A stretch of 64,000 bases of DNA from Pseudomonas rhizoryzae (GTDB lineage Bacteria; Pseudomonadota; Gammaproteobacteria; Pseudomonadales; Pseudomonadaceae), in NCBI RefSeq assembly GCF_005250615.1, contig NZ_SULM01000007.1, positions 1 to 64,000 on the forward strand. The letters are read 5' to 3'. This document shows positions 41,498-50,718 of this stretch, piece after piece. A model generated the notes under the pieces. The model saw nothing but the letters and a program-made list of their open reading frames with translations. It made no database searches and was not told where the DNA came from. How positions within the stretch are numbered: the stretch's first letter is position 1; each line of letters begins with the position of its first letter. The translations under genes were made by a program, and so were the position numbers.

Positions 41498-42142
41498 ATG
41501 GCCGCTATCATCCCTCCCGCGAAGTTACAGCACATCGACAAGTTGCTCGCGCACTGCTCGCGTCGCCGCTACACGGCAAAAACCACCATCATCTACGCTG
41601 GCGACAACAGCGAAAGCCTGTTCTTCATCCTCAAGGGATCGGTCACCATCCTCATCGAGGACGATGAAGGCCGCGAAATGATCATCGCCTATCTCAATGC
41701 CGGCGACTTCTTCGGCGAGATGGGTCTGTTTTCCAAGGAAGGCAGCGAGCCCGAGCGCAGTGCCTGGGTCCGTGCCCGCACCGAATGCGAAGTCGCCGAG
41801 ATCAGCTACAGCCAGTTCCGCGAACTGAGCCAGCAGGACCCGGACATGTTGTTCTCCCTGGGCCGCCAGATGGCCGAGCGGCTGCGCCAGACCACCCGCA
41901 AGGTCGGCGACCTGGCCTTCCTCGACGTCACCGGCCGCGTGGCCCGCACCCTGCTCGACCTGTGCAAGCAGCCCGACGCCATGACCCACCCGGATGGCAT
42001 GCAGATCAAGATCACCCGCCAAGAAATCGGCCGCATCGTCGGCTGCTCGCGCGAGATGGTCGGCCGCGTACTGAAGTCGCTCGAAGAGCAGGGTCTGGTC
42101 CACGTCAAGGGCAAGACCATGGTGGTGTTCGGCACCCGCTGA
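41498..42142 (+). CDS. vfr: cAMP-dependent global regulator Vfr (CRP family)
   Basis: A 214-residue CRP homologue. The N-terminal cAMP-binding domain has the phosphate-binding cassette FFGEMGLF...ERSAWVRA. A long dimerisation helix (about 115-140) leads to a winged HTH with the recognition helix in [25 protein letters not shown]. Vfr controls quorum sensing, virulence and, in P. aeruginosa, cbpA, which is also in this window (at 10.8 kb). The start has AGGAA upstream. Confidence 0.95.
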   Translation: MAAIIPPAKLQHIDKLLAHCSRRRYTAKTTIIYAGDNSESLFFILKGSVTILIEDDEGREMIIAYLNAGDFFGEMGLFSKEGSEPERSAWVRARTECEVAEISYSQFRELSQQDPDMLFSLGRQMAERLRQTTRKVGDLAFLDVTGRVARTLLDLCKQPDAMTHPDGMQIKITRQEIGRIVGCSREMVGRVLKSLEEQGLVHVKGKTMVVFGTR

Positions 42143-42173
42143 CGCCGCCCTCGCCCTCCCCTGCCAGACGGCG

Positions 42174-42189
42174 GGGGAGCGCGCTCCCC
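42174..42189. other. GC-rich palindrome between vfr and the BCCT gene
   Basis: GGGGAGC-GC-GCTCCCC, a 7-bp stem. There is no T tract. It lies between two convergent genes and may act as a weak terminator for either. Confidence 0.45.
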
Positions 42190-42198
42190 ACCGCGGTC

Positions 42199-43974
42199 TC
42201 AGACCCCGGTTCTCTGCTCCAGGGTCTTCTTCTCGACCCGCACCCTGTCGCTGGTGCCCTCGCCCTTCGCCGACTTCGGCTCGCCCACCACGAAATGGAA
42301 TTCTTCGCCGTGCTTGGCCGCGCCATAGAGCACCGCCTTCTCGATCAACTCGGTCCCGCGCAGGTGGCGCAGCATCAGCGGATCGCTGCGCAGATCGCGG
42401 TAGAGCGCCAGGCACAGCAGGGCCATCACCACCACGAAGGGCAAGGCGACGACGATGGTCAGATTCTGCAGGCCGTTGAGCGCCTCGCCCGGATTGCTCG
42501 GATCGCCGATGGCCAGCATGATCGCCGCCACGGCGCCGGTCAGGGCGCCCCAGAAGATCACCGTGCGCCGGGAGGGCTCGGTGGTGCCGCGCTCGGACAG
42601 CGTACCCATCACCAGGGAGGCGGCGTCCGCACCGGAGACGAAGAAGATCGCCACCAGCACCATCACCAGCACCGAGGTCACCGCGGCCCAGGGATAGCTG
42701 GCCAGCAGGTCATAGAGGGCGAAGTTGCTGTTCACCGTGCCATCGACCAGGGTGAAGGCGCCGACCCGCACGGCATCGATCGCCGCGCCACCGAAGATGA
42801 CGAACCAGACCACGCTGACCAGGCTGGGCACCAGCAGTACGCCGGTGACGAACTGGCGGATGGTGCGACCGCGACTGATGCGGGCGATGAACATGCCGAC
42901 GAAGGGCGTCCAGGAGATCCACCAGGCCCAGTAGAACACCGTCCAGCTGGCCAACCAGTTGCCCATGGCCTCACCGCCGCTGGCACTGGTGCGCGCCATC
43001 ATCTCCGGCAGCAGGTTGATGTAGTCGCCGATGGCGGTGGGCAGCAGGTTGAGCATCAGCAGGGTCGGACCGACGATGAAGACGAACAGCGCCAGGGCCA
43101 CCGCCAGCACCATGTTGGTGTTGGACAGCCACTGGATACCCTTCTCCACGCCGGACACCGCCGAGATGACGAAGGCGACGGTCAGCACCGTGATGATGCC
43201 GATGTAGAGCAGCTTGCCGGGATGCTCGATCCAGCCGTTGTGCTCGAGGCCACCGGCGATCTGCAGGGCGCCCAGGCCTAGGGAGGCCGCCGAGCCGAAC
43301 AGGGTGGCGAAGATCGCCATCATGTCGATGACCCGGCCGAGGGGGCCGTTGGCGTGCCTGCCGATCAACGGGCGGAAGGCCACCGAGATCAGCTGGCAAC
43401 GGCCACGGCGATAGGTGCCATAGGCGATGGCCAGGCCGACCACGGCGTAGGTGGCCCAGGGATGCAGCGTCCAGTGGAACAGCGTGGTGGCCATGGCCAC
43501 CTGCAGCGCGGCGCTGGTCTGCCCCGCTGCGCCGCCCGGCGGCGGGTTGAGATAGTGCGACAGCGGCTCGGCCACGCCGAAGAACATCAGGCCGATGCCC
43601 ATGCCGGCGCTGAACATCATCGCCACCCAGGACAGGGTACGGAATTCCGGTTGCTCATCGTCCCGGCCCAGGGGAATCCGCCCATAGCGACTGGCGGCCA
43701 GCCAGATGACGAAGACCACGAAACCGGTGGACGTCAGGACGAACAGCCAGCCGAAGCGCGTGATGACCCAGTTCTGGGCGATGGAGGCGCTGGTGGCGAG
43801 ACTCGCCTGGCTGACGAAGCCCCAGATCACGAAGGCGAGCGCGGCGATGCTGGTGACGCCGAAGACGACCCAGTCGGTGGTACCGGCCAGGCGCCGATCG
43901 CGCCGGGCCTCCTCGGTGCAGGAGGGATCGGTGATGCTGATGTCGAGCGTTGCGCTCTTTTCTTCCGTTGCCAT
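42199..43974 (-). CDS. BCCT family betaine/carnitine/choline transporter
   Basis: A 591-residue inner-membrane transporter with 12 helices. The family signature GMGIGLMFFGVAEPLSHY (TM region near 120-140) and the Trp-rich substrate segment WTVFYWAWWISWTPFVGMFIARISRGRT are both present. GMGIGL is typical of Na+- or H+-coupled betaine/choline members. A cytoplasmic tail of about 50 charged residues is the kind used for osmosensing. The ATG at 43974 (AAGGT upstream) is preferred to 44067. It lies between vfr and trpC, where P. aeruginosa has no such gene. The specific substrate is not assignable. Confidence 0.9.
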   Translation of the reverse strand: MATEEKSATLDISITDPSCTEEARRDRRLAGTTDWVVFGVTSIAALAFVIWGFVSQASLATSASIAQNWVITRFGWLFVLTSTGFVVFVIWLAASRYGRIPLGRDDEQPEFRTLSWVAMMFSAGMGIGLMFFGVAEPLSHYLNPPPGGAAGQTSAALQVAMATTLFHWTLHPWATYAVVGLAIAYGTYRRGRCQLISVAFRPLIGRHANGPLGRVIDMMAIFATLFGSAASLGLGALQIAGGLEHNGWIEHPGKLLYIGIITVLTVAFVISAVSGVEKGIQWLSNTNMVLAVALALFVFIVGPTLLMLNLLPTAIGDYINLLPEMMARTSASGGEAMGNWLASWTVFYWAWWISWTPFVGMFIARISRGRTIRQFVTGVLLVPSLVSVVWFVIFGGAAIDAVRVGAFTLVDGTVNSNFALYDLLASYPWAAVTSVLVMVLVAIFFVSGADAASLVMGTLSERGTTEPSRRTVIFWGALTGAVAAIMLAIGDPSNPGEALNGLQNLTIVVALPFVVVMALLCLALYRDLRSDPLMLRHLRGTELIEKAVLYGAAKHGEEFHFVVGEPKSAKGEGTSDRVRVEKKTLEQRTGV

Positions 43975-44180
43975 GGTTCTACCTTGCCCCAGTCTTGGAT
44001 GGCTGCTGCGCGGGAGCGACAGCCAAACTGCTCCGTATTCGCCACGGTTCAGCGAATCGGATGCCATTAACCGGGTTTAGGCATACGGAAAAAAACCCCT
44101 GCGTCGGCTGTGGACACACCGAGGTCGCTCCCGCCGTGCGGCATGCGCAGGAGTCGACCTGGGTCACGGCAGCACCAAGC

Positions 44181-44210
44181 AAAAGGCCCCGGTGTCATCC
44201 ACCGGGGCCT
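44181..44210 (-). terminator. Terminator of trpGDC
   Basis: An 11-bp perfect stem AGGCCCCGGTG/CACCGGGGCCT (44184-44194 with 44200-44210), with four Ts after it on the minus strand. It is 22 bases beyond the trpC stop. Confidence 0.9.
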
Positions 44211-44231
44211 GGTGCACCTCGCCGCTGAGGC

Positions 44232-45056
44232 TTAGGCATCGAGCGGGAAGCTGCGCCCCGGAAAGAACAGCCGCTGCAGCTCCTGGCCGGGCTCGTCGGC
44301 ACGCATGAAGGCCTCGCCGACCAGGAAGGCGCGCACCTCGTTGGCCTCCATCACTTCCACGTCGGCGCGCTTGAGGATGCCGCTCTCGGTGATCACCAGG
44401 CGGTCCGCCGGAATCCGTGGCAAGAGCTCCAGGGTGTGGTCCAGACTCACTTCGAAGGTGTGCAGGTTGCGGTTGTTGATACCCACCAGCGGGGTATCCA
44501 GCACCTTGAGCGCGCGCTCGAGTTCGTCACCATCGTGCACCTCGACCAGCACGTCCAGGCCGACGTCCTTGGCCACGGCGGCCAACTCGCCCATCTGGCC
44601 GTCTTCCAGGGCCGCGACGATCAGCAGGATGCAGTCGGCCCCGATGGCGCGGGCCTCCACCACCTGGTGGGGATCGATGAGGAAGTCCTTGCGGATCACC
44701 GGCAACTGGCAGGCGGCGCGCGCCTGCTGCAGATAGGCGTTGCCGCCCTGGAAGAAGTCCACGTCGGTGAGCACGCTCAGGCAGGTGGCCCCGCCCTGGG
44801 CATAGCTGTGGGCGATCTCGGCCGGCACGAAGTGTTCGCGGATCACGCCCTTGCTCGGCGACGCCTTCTTCACCTCGGCGATGACCGCCGCTTGTTTACG
44901 CGCCACCTGGGCCTGCAGGGCGCGGGCGAAGCCACGTGGGGCATCGGCGGCGCGGGCCAGCGCCTCGAGTTCGGCCAGGGTGGTACGGGCCTTGAGTTGG
45001 GTGATTTCCTCGGCCTTGCGGGCCAGGATCTTCTGCAACACGGTGGGCACGGTCAC
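44232..45056 (-). CDS. trpC: Indole-3-glycerol phosphate synthase
   Basis: Ring closure of carboxyphenylamino-deoxyribulose phosphate to indoleglycerol phosphate. The 274-residue TIM barrel is monofunctional, with no TrpF fusion. Active-site segments are [16 protein letters not shown] (catalytic Lys), [26 protein letters not shown] and [13 protein letters not shown]. It overlaps trpD by 4 bases, the last gene of trpGDC. Confidence 0.95.
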   Translation of the reverse strand: MTVPTVLQKILARKAEEITQLKARTTLAELEALARAADAPRGFARALQAQVARKQAAVIAEVKKASPSKGVIREHFVPAEIAHSYAQGGATCLSVLTDVDFFQGGNAYLQQARAACQLPVIRKDFLIDPHQVVEARAIGADCILLIVAALEDGQMGELAAVAKDVGLDVLVEVHDGDELERALKVLDTPLVGINNRNLHTFEVSLDHTLELLPRIPADRLVITESGILKRADVEVMEANEVRAFLVGEAFMRADEPGQELQRLFFPGRSFPLDA

Positions 45057-46102
45057 GCGCGATTCTCCTCTCGATAGACGGACGTGAAATGGGCCAGCTC
45101 CTCGAGTTTTTCCCGAGCCAGACCACTGTAGAGCGCATCGTGGGCGAGTAGAACCCCTTCATGCAGGCTGTGGGCGAGATCGGCGGCGTAGAGCGCGGCA
45201 CCGGCGTTGAGCACGATCATGTCGGCGGCCTTCTGCCCGGCCTCGGTCTTGCGCCGGCCCAGGGCGTCGCGGATCAGCGCCAGGGAGGCCTCGGGGCCAT
45301 CCACGCTGAGGCCGACCAGGGTCTGGCTCTTGATCCCCAGGTCCTCGGGCAGCACCTCGTACTCGCTGATGCTGCCGTCCTTGAGTTCGGCGACCTGGGT
45401 CGCGGCCGCCAGGCTGAATTCGTCCAGGCCATCGCGGGAATGCACCACCAGCACATGCTGGCTACCCAGGCGCTGCAACACCTCGGCCAACGGCCGGCAG
45501 AGGGCGGCGTTGAACACCCCGACCACCTGGTGCCGCACACCGGCCGGGTTGGTCAGCGGACCGAGCATGTTGAACAGGGTGCGCAGCCCCAGCGAGCGCC
45601 GCGGACCAGCGGCGTGGCGCATGGCGCTGTGGTGCGCCTGGGCGAACATGAAGCCGACGCCCACCTGCTCGACACAGCGGGCGATCTGCTCGGGAGTCAG
45701 TTGCAGGTAGATACCGGCGGCTTCCAGCAGATCGGCGCTGCCGCTCTTGCCGGATACCGCACGATTACCGTGCTTGGCGACCTTGCCACCGGCCGCCGCC
45801 ACCACGAACACCGAGGCCGAGGAGACGTTGAAGATATTGGCGCCGTCGCCCCCGGTACCGACCACGTCGACGACGTGGTCAAGATTGGGCAGCACCACCG
45901 GCGTCGCCAGTTCACGCATCACGCTCACCGCGCCGCAGATCTCATCGATGGTCTCGCTCTTGATGCGCATGCCCATGAGGAAGGCGCCGATCTGCGCCTC
46001 GTCGGCACCGCCGGTCATGATCTGGCGCATCACCGCCTGCATCTCGGCCACGCTCAGGTCGAGTTGCCCACTGATGCGGTTCAAGGCCTGCTTGATGTCC
46101 AT
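45053..46102 (-). CDS. trpD: Anthranilate phosphoribosyltransferase
   Basis: Transfers phosphoribose from PRPP to anthranilate. The 349-residue protein has the glycine-rich PRPP loop [17 protein letters not shown], the [19 protein letters not shown] segment and [26 protein letters not shown]. It starts one base before the trpG stop and overlaps trpC by 4 bases. Confidence 0.95.
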   Translation of the reverse strand: MDIKQALNRISGQLDLSVAEMQAVMRQIMTGGADEAQIGAFLMGMRIKSETIDEICGAVSVMRELATPVVLPNLDHVVDVVGTGGDGANIFNVSSASVFVVAAAGGKVAKHGNRAVSGKSGSADLLEAAGIYLQLTPEQIARCVEQVGVGFMFAQAHHSAMRHAAGPRRSLGLRTLFNMLGPLTNPAGVRHQVVGVFNAALCRPLAEVLQRLGSQHVLVVHSRDGLDEFSLAAATQVAELKDGSISEYEVLPEDLGIKSQTLVGLSVDGPEASLALIRDALGRRKTEAGQKAADMIVLNAGAALYAADLAHSLHEGVLLAHDALYSGLAREKLEELAHFTSVYREENRA

Positions 46103-46696
46103 CTAGCGGCGCCCTCCCTGCTGCTTGAGGAAGTTGGCCAGCAGGTCGTGGCCATGCTCGGTGAGGATGGACTCGGGGTGGAATTGCACGCCCTCGATCA
46201 TGAATTCTCGGTGCCGCAGCCCCATGATCTCGTCGATGCTGCCGTCCGGATGCTGGGTCCAGGCGGTGATCTCCAGGCAGTCGGGCAGGGTCTCGCGCTT
46301 GACCACCAGCGAGTGGTAGCGGGTCACGGTGAAGGGATTGGGCAGGCCGGCGAAGACGCCTTCGCCATTGTGGTAGACCGGACTGGTCTTGCCGTGCATC
46401 GGCTCGCGCGCCCGCACCACCTCGCCACCGAAGGCCTGGCCCAGGCTCTGGTGACCCAGGCAGACGCCCAGCACCGGCAGCTTGCCGGCGAAGCGCTCCA
46501 GGGTGGCGAGGGAGATGCCCGCCTCGTTGGGCGTGCAGGGACCGGGGGAGACGACGATGCGCTCCGGCGCCAGGTCTTCGAGCGCCTCGACCGGCACCTC
46601 GTCGTTGCGGACCACCTTGACCTCGGCGCCCAGTTCACCCAGGTACTGGACCAGGTTGTAGGTAAAGGAATCGTAGTTATCGAGCATCAGCAGCAT
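46103..46696 (-). CDS. trpG: Anthranilate synthase component II (glutamine amidotransferase)
   Basis: Supplies ammonia from glutamine to TrpE. The 197-residue class I amidotransferase has the full triad: C79 in [11 protein letters not shown], and H173 and E175 in [12 protein letters not shown]. It is the first gene of trpGDC and is physically split from trpE, as is usual in pseudomonads. A 120-base leader with a Trp-rich short ORF precedes it. Confidence 0.95.
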   Translation of the reverse strand: MLLMLDNYDSFTYNLVQYLGELGAEVKVVRNDEVPVEALEDLAPERIVVSPGPCTPNEAGISLATLERFAGKLPVLGVCLGHQSLGQAFGGEVVRAREPMHGKTSPVYHNGEGVFAGLPNPFTVTRYHSLVVKRETLPDCLEITAWTQHPDGSIDEIMGLRHREFMIEGVQFHPESILTEHGHDLLANFLKQQGGRR

Positions 46697-46793
46697 GGCG
46701 GATCACCCTTGGAATCGATTGCGGCTGTTGAAAAGGACTCAGCTTCGCCACGGCACCGAGAGCAGTGACCGGGGGCTGGAACAAGCAAGGCGG

Positions 46794-46808
46794 GCCGGAC
46801 GTACCGGC
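46794..46808 (-). promoter_or_regulatory. Conserved stem-loop after the trpG leader ORF
   Basis: GCCGG-TACGT-CCGGC, starting 10 bases after the leader stop. The trpE leader has an equivalent stem at 56403-56419 in the same relative position. It probably belongs to the attenuator/antiterminator, but I could not identify the full set of alternative structures. Confidence 0.6.
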
Positions 46809-46817
46809 AGGGGGATG

Positions 46818-46862
46818 TCAGGCGCGCCAGCGCCAACGGGCGTGGGCCTTGAAGAGAGGCAT
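46818..46862 (-). CDS. trpG operon leader peptide
   Basis: A 14-codon ORF reading MPLFKAHARWRWRA, with two Trp codons one residue apart (W-R-W). It lies between the trpG promoter and trpG. Its last seven residues are identical to the leader before trpE. The ribosome stalling at the Trp codons would sense tryptophan, and attenuation of trpGDC is known in pseudomonads. An in-frame GTG at 46886 with GGA upstream could extend it to 22 residues; the ATG has no good Shine-Dalgarno. Confidence 0.75.
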   Translation of the reverse strand: MPLFKAHARWRWRA

Positions 46863-46915
46863 CGAGAGGGCGGCGCTGCGGGTCACGGGATGGATTCCGA
46901 CGTGGTTCTCTCCGC

Positions 46916-46944
46916 ACAGTAGCCCAGCCCGCCGCCCGGCGCAA
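46916..46944 (-). promoter_or_regulatory. trpGDC promoter
   Basis: TTGCGC (46939-46944), 17 bases, TACTGT (46916-46921) on the minus strand. Start of transcription near 46909. The architecture matches the trpE promoter (TTGCCT-N17-TAACGT). Confidence 0.6.
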
Positions 46945-46955
46945 CCGCTGGCGGC

Positions 46956-47618
46956 TCAGGGCTTGAGTCGACCGTAGGCCGCCAGCACCGTCCGCTCGGA
47001 CTGCACCAGGTAGCTTTCCAGGGCGGCCGTGGCCTCGGCGGGCTTGCCTTCCTCCAGCAGCTCGACGATGGCGACGTTCATCTCCAGGTAAGGAGCATGG
47101 AGGAATTCCGGATCGTTGAGCAGGCCGAAGGCCAGGCGCAACTCGGCGGAAAGCTGGTCATAGAAGGCCGACAGCCGCGGGCTGTCGGCCAGTTCGACGA
47201 TGGCGGTGTGGAAGGCCATGTTGCCGGTGCCCACCGCCACCCAGTCCTGGGCCGCGCGGGCGCGCTGCGCCGCCGTCACCGCTTCGCGCATGCGCAGCGC
47301 GCCCGGATGCCGCGGATAGGCCTTGGCCAGGGCCTGGCATTCGATGAAGCGCCGCACCCGGTAGATGTCGATGATCGAGGCCATGTCGGGCACGCAGACG
47401 AACACCCCGCGATTGGGCTCGTGCTTGAGCAGACCCTCCTGGGTCAGCACCCGGAAGGCCTCGCGCAGGGTATTGCGGGAGATCTCCAGGCGCTCCGCCA
47501 GCGCCGCCTCGGACAGGCGCTGGCCGGGCTTGAGCTCGCCCTCCACCAATTGACGGCGGATCTCGGCGGTCACGGATTCACCGAGGGTACGGGCATTGTC
47601 GAGCACGGGGTTCTTCAT
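46956..47618 (-). CDS. GntR family regulator (FCD subfamily)
   Basis: A 220-residue regulator. The N-terminal winged HTH covers about 15-75 (RQLVEGELKPGQRLSEAALAERL, SRNTLREAFRVL). The FCD effector-binding domain covers about 85-215 and has the metal/ligand-type His pattern (FHTAIVELADS). The ATG at 47618 is preferred to one at 47849 because it gives the normal start of the HTH. It is divergent from the transporter-pxp gene run, so it is the likely local regulator; its effector may be 5-oxoproline or a relative (inference). Confidence 0.88.
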   Translation of the reverse strand: MKNPVLDNARTLGESVTAEIRRQLVEGELKPGQRLSEAALAERLEISRNTLREAFRVLTQEGLLKHEPNRGVFVCVPDMASIIDIYRVRRFIECQALAKAYPRHPGALRMREAVTAAQRARAAQDWVAVGTGNMAFHTAIVELADSPRLSAFYDQLSAELRLAFGLLNDPEFLHAPYLEMNVAIVELLEEGKPAEATAALESYLVQSERTVLAAYGRLKP

Positions 47619-47766
47619 GGATGTTCCAGAGCAGGCAGTCGCGCTGCCGATGGTGTCCGAGGGCGCGGGCTTAGGCAAGGAAACCCGGCAACTGTGCACC
47701 AGCAGGTAGCACCCCTGAGTAGATGAGTAACAAAATGGTGCAAATGAAAGAACTGTGACTATATTT

Positions 47767-47777
47767 TTGTTGAACAA
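47767..47777. promoter_or_regulatory. Candidate operator in the GntR-transporter intergenic region
   Basis: TTGTTGAACAA is a perfect 5-bp inverted repeat around one base, in an AT-rich stretch, and resembles FadR/FCD-type GntR operators (TTGT...ACAA). It lies about midway between the divergent starts (47618 and 47874). Confidence 0.45.
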
Positions 47778-47873
47778 TAAGTTTCGGTAAAACCTACAAA
47801 TAATGATTTTTGGTCGATAGTGGCACAGAGGTTGCGTTAGCCGGGCCATGCCTTCCCCACCAGGACCGCCACC

Positions 47874-49115
47874 GTGACCCAGACCGCTACTGCCGCCAAC
47901 GCTTTTGCCAAGGACCGCCGAGCTTCACTGATCGCCGCCATCTTCCTGATGGCTACCTCGGCCATCGGCCCCGCCTTCCTCACCCAGACCGCTACCTTCA
48001 CCGCCACCCTGGGCGCCGCCTTCGCCTTCGGCATCCTCGCCTCCATCCTCATCGACTTCGTGGTGCAGCTGAATGTCTGGCGCATCGTCGCCCTGACCCG
48101 CATGCGCGCCTCGGATATCGCCAACGCCGCCGTTCCCGGTAGCGGTTATCTGCTCGCCCTATTGGTGATCTCCGGCGGCCTGGTGTTCAGCCTGGGCAAT
48201 ATCGCCGGCGCCGGCCTGGGCCTGAACGCCCTGCTCGGCCTGGACCCGGCCTGGGGCGGTGCCCTCAGCGCCCTGATAGCGATCGGGATCTTCCTGTCGC
48301 ACCGCGCCGGGGTGGCCATGGATCGCATCATGGTGGTGCTCGGCGTGCTCAAGGTGACGCTGATCGTGATCGCCTGCTTCGCCTCTCACCCGCCGCTGGG
48401 CGAGGCGCTGCGCCAGACGGTTTTCCCCGACGTCATCAGCTTCGCCGCCATCACCACCATCGTCGGTGGCACCGTGGGTGGCTATATCACCTATGCTGGT
48501 GCCCACCGTCTGCTGGATCGCGGCACCGTCGGGGTGGAAAACCTCGAGGCCGTGTCCAAGGCCGCACTCAGCGGCATCCTGGTCACCGGGATCGCCCGCT
48601 ACGTGCTGTTCCTGGCCATCCTCGGGGTGGTCGCCAGCGGGGTGGTGATCGACGTCTCCGGCCAGGCCGCCAACCCGGCGGCCCAGGCCTTCGACGCCAG
48701 TCTCGGCGAATACGGCCTGCGGGTGTTCGGCCTGATCCTCTGGGCCGCCGGCATCAGCAGCACCATCGGCGCCGCCTACACCTCCACCACCTTCATCACG
48801 GTATTCTCGCAACGAATCAGCGAGCGCGGACGCAACCTCTTCACCGTAGTCTTCGTGCTGATCGCCCTGGCCATCTATCTATTGATCGGCAAACCGCCGG
48901 CCGCCCTGCTGGTGTTCGCCGGTGGCTTCAACGGCTTGATCCTGCCGCTCGGCCTGACGCTGTTCATGTACGTGGGCTGGCGCCGCTCCGACCTCATGGA
49001 GGGCTACCATTACCCCCGTTGGCTGCTGGTGCTCGGCGGGCTCACCTGCCTGCTGTCGTGGTACCTGGCGGTCAAGTCCGCCGGTCCCATCTTCCACCTG
49101 CTCAACGCCGCCTGA
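47874..49115 (+). CDS. Nramp-like (YcsG-type) transporter
   Basis: A 413-residue membrane protein with about 11 helices and the APC/LeuT-like fold of the Nramp family. The B. subtilis relative ycsG is likewise next to pxpA (ycsF). The canonical metal-binding motif DPGN in helix 1 is replaced by [10 protein letters not shown], and the MPH motif of helix 6 is absent ([15 protein letters not shown]). It therefore probably does not carry divalent metals; by context it may import 5-oxoproline or a related acid (inference). The start is GTG at 47874, with a short gap to pxpA. Confidence 0.83.
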   Translation: MTQTATAANAFAKDRRASLIAAIFLMATSAIGPAFLTQTATFTATLGAAFAFGILASILIDFVVQLNVWRIVALTRMRASDIANAAVPGSGYLLALLVISGGLVFSLGNIAGAGLGLNALLGLDPAWGGALSALIAIGIFLSHRAGVAMDRIMVVLGVLKVTLIVIACFASHPPLGEALRQTVFPDVISFAAITTIVGGTVGGYITYAGAHRLLDRGTVGVENLEAVSKAALSGILVTGIARYVLFLAILGVVASGVVIDVSGQAANPAAQAFDASLGEYGLRVFGLILWAAGISSTIGAAYTSTTFITVFSQRISERGRNLFTVVFVLIALAIYLLIGKPPAALLVFAGGFNGLILPLGLTLFMYVGWRRSDLMEGYHYPRWLLVLGGLTCLLSWYLAVKSAGPIFHLLNAA

Positions 49116-49135
49116 TCACCTCACGGGAGCCCCCT

Positions 49136-49906
49136 ATGCCAACCATCGATCTGAACAGCGACCTGGGCGAAAGCTTCGGCCAGTGGCGGATGGGTGACGA
49201 TGCCGCCATGCTCGACATCGTCACCAGTGCCAACGTCGCCTGCGGTTTCCACGCCGGCGATCCGGCCGGCATCCTGCGTACCCTGCAGGCCGCCGCCGCC
49301 AAGGGCGTGGCGGTGGGCGCCCACGTCGCCTACCCCGACCTGGTGGGCTTCGGCCGGCGCAACCTGGACATCGCCAGCGACGAGCTGACCGCCGATGTGC
49401 TCTACCAGATCGGCGCCCTGCAGGCCCTGGCCCGCGCCGCCGGGACGCGGGTGACCTACGTCAAGCCGCACGGTGCCCTGTACAACACCATCGCCCAGGA
49501 CCCCCGCCAGGCGCAGGCGGTGATCGCCGCCCTGCGCCAGCTGGACCAAGGCCTGGTGCTGGTCTGCCTGGCCGGCTCGCCGCTGCTCGGCTGGGCACGG
49601 GAGGCCGGCCTGAGCTGCGTCGCCGAGGCCTTCGCCGATCGCGCCTACACGCCCGAGGGCACCCTGGTCTCGCGGCGCCTACCCGGCGCGGTGCTGCACG
49701 ATGCCGAACTCGTCGCCCAACGCATGCTGCGCCTGGTGCAGGACGGCGTGGTGGAAGCCATCGACGGCAGCCTGACACCCATCGAGGCCGAGTCCATCTG
49801 CGTGCACGGCGACAGCCCCGGCGCGGTGGACATGGCCCGTGCCCTACGGCGCCATCTCGAACTCGCCGGGGTGACGCCTCGCGCCTTCACGGAGGTCCCC
49901 ACATGA
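49136..49906 (+). CDS. pxpA: 5-oxoprolinase subunit A (LamB/YcsF family)
   Basis: A 256-residue subunit of the ATP-dependent 5-oxoprolinase PxpABC, which opens 5-oxoproline (pyroglutamate) to glutamate. The family motifs are [38 protein letters not shown] and [22 protein letters not shown] lies before the ATG at 49136; an upstream ATG at 49019 lies in the preceding gene. It overlaps the next gene by 4 bases (ATGA). Confidence 0.93.
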   Translation: MPTIDLNSDLGESFGQWRMGDDAAMLDIVTSANVACGFHAGDPAGILRTLQAAAAKGVAVGAHVAYPDLVGFGRRNLDIASDELTADVLYQIGALQALARAAGTRVTYVKPHGALYNTIAQDPRQAQAVIAALRQLDQGLVLVCLAGSPLLGWAREAGLSCVAEAFADRAYTPEGTLVSRRLPGAVLHDAELVAQRMLRLVQDGVVEAIDGSLTPIEAESICVHGDSPGAVDMARALRRHLELAGVTPRAFTEVPT

Positions 49907-50709
49907 ATCCGCTCAAAGCCGCCCAGGACGCCGCCATCGCCGCCGCCCGCGAGGCCCGCGCCCGCTACCGCGACGGCCTGCTCGCCCCCAGTGCCGGGGT
50001 CGCTCCCGGCATGACCCAGGCCAATCTCATCGCCCTGCCGCGCGACTGGGCCTACGACTTCCTGCTCTATGCCCAGCGCAACCCCCAGGCCTGCCCGGTG
50101 CTGGACGTCACCGACGCCGGCAGCTACGCCACGCCGCTGGCCGAGGGCGCTGACCTGCGCACCGACCTGCCGCTGTATCGCGTCTGGCGCGATGGCGTGC
50201 TGGCGGAAGAAGTGGCCGATGGCCGCGCCGCCTGGGCCGAGCATGCGGACCTGGTGACCTTCCTGATCGGCTGCAGCTTCACCTTCGAGACCGGCCTGCT
50301 GGAAGCCGGCATCGAGATCCGCCACATCACCGACGGCTGCAACGTGCCCATGTACCGCACCAACCGCGCCTGCCGTCCGGCGGGCCGCCTGCATGGCGAG
50401 ATGGTGGTGTCCATGCGCCCCATTCCCGCCGAGCGGGTCGCCGAGGCGGCCACCATCACCGCGCGCTATCCGGCGGTGCATGGCGCCCCGGTACATATCG
50501 GCGAGCCGGCGCGGCTGGGCATCGCCGACCTGGCGCGGCCGGACTTCGGTGATGCGGTGCGCGTCGAGCCGGGCGAGATCCCGGTGTTCTGGGGCTGCGG
50601 CGTCACCCCCCAGGCGGCGGTCATGGCCTCCAAGGTGCCCTTCGCCATCACCCATGCGCCCGGCCACATGTTCATCACCGACGTGCCCGATCGCACCTAT
50701 CACGTCTAG
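49903..50709 (+). CDS. DUF1445 putative hydro-lyase / D-glutamate cyclase-like protein
   Basis: A 268-residue YcsI-type protein. It shows the DUF1445 pattern [51 protein letters not shown] and the C-terminal [12 protein letters not shown]. The mammalian DUF1445 protein DGLUCY converts D-glutamate to 5-oxo-D-proline, so this enzyme may connect D-glutamate with the 5-oxoprolinase encoded next to it. The bacterial family's reaction is not settled. It overlaps pxpA by 4 bases. Confidence 0.86.
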   Translation: MNPLKAAQDAAIAAAREARARYRDGLLAPSAGVAPGMTQANLIALPRDWAYDFLLYAQRNPQACPVLDVTDAGSYATPLAEGADLRTDLPLYRVWRDGVLAEEVADGRAAWAEHADLVTFLIGCSFTFETGLLEAGIEIRHITDGCNVPMYRTNRACRPAGRLHGEMVVSMRPIPAERVAEAATITARYPAVHGAPVHIGEPARLGIADLARPDFGDAVRVEPGEIPVFWGCGVTPQAAVMASKVPFAITHAPGHMFITDVPDRTYHV

Positions 50710-50718
50710 GAGAAGCCC

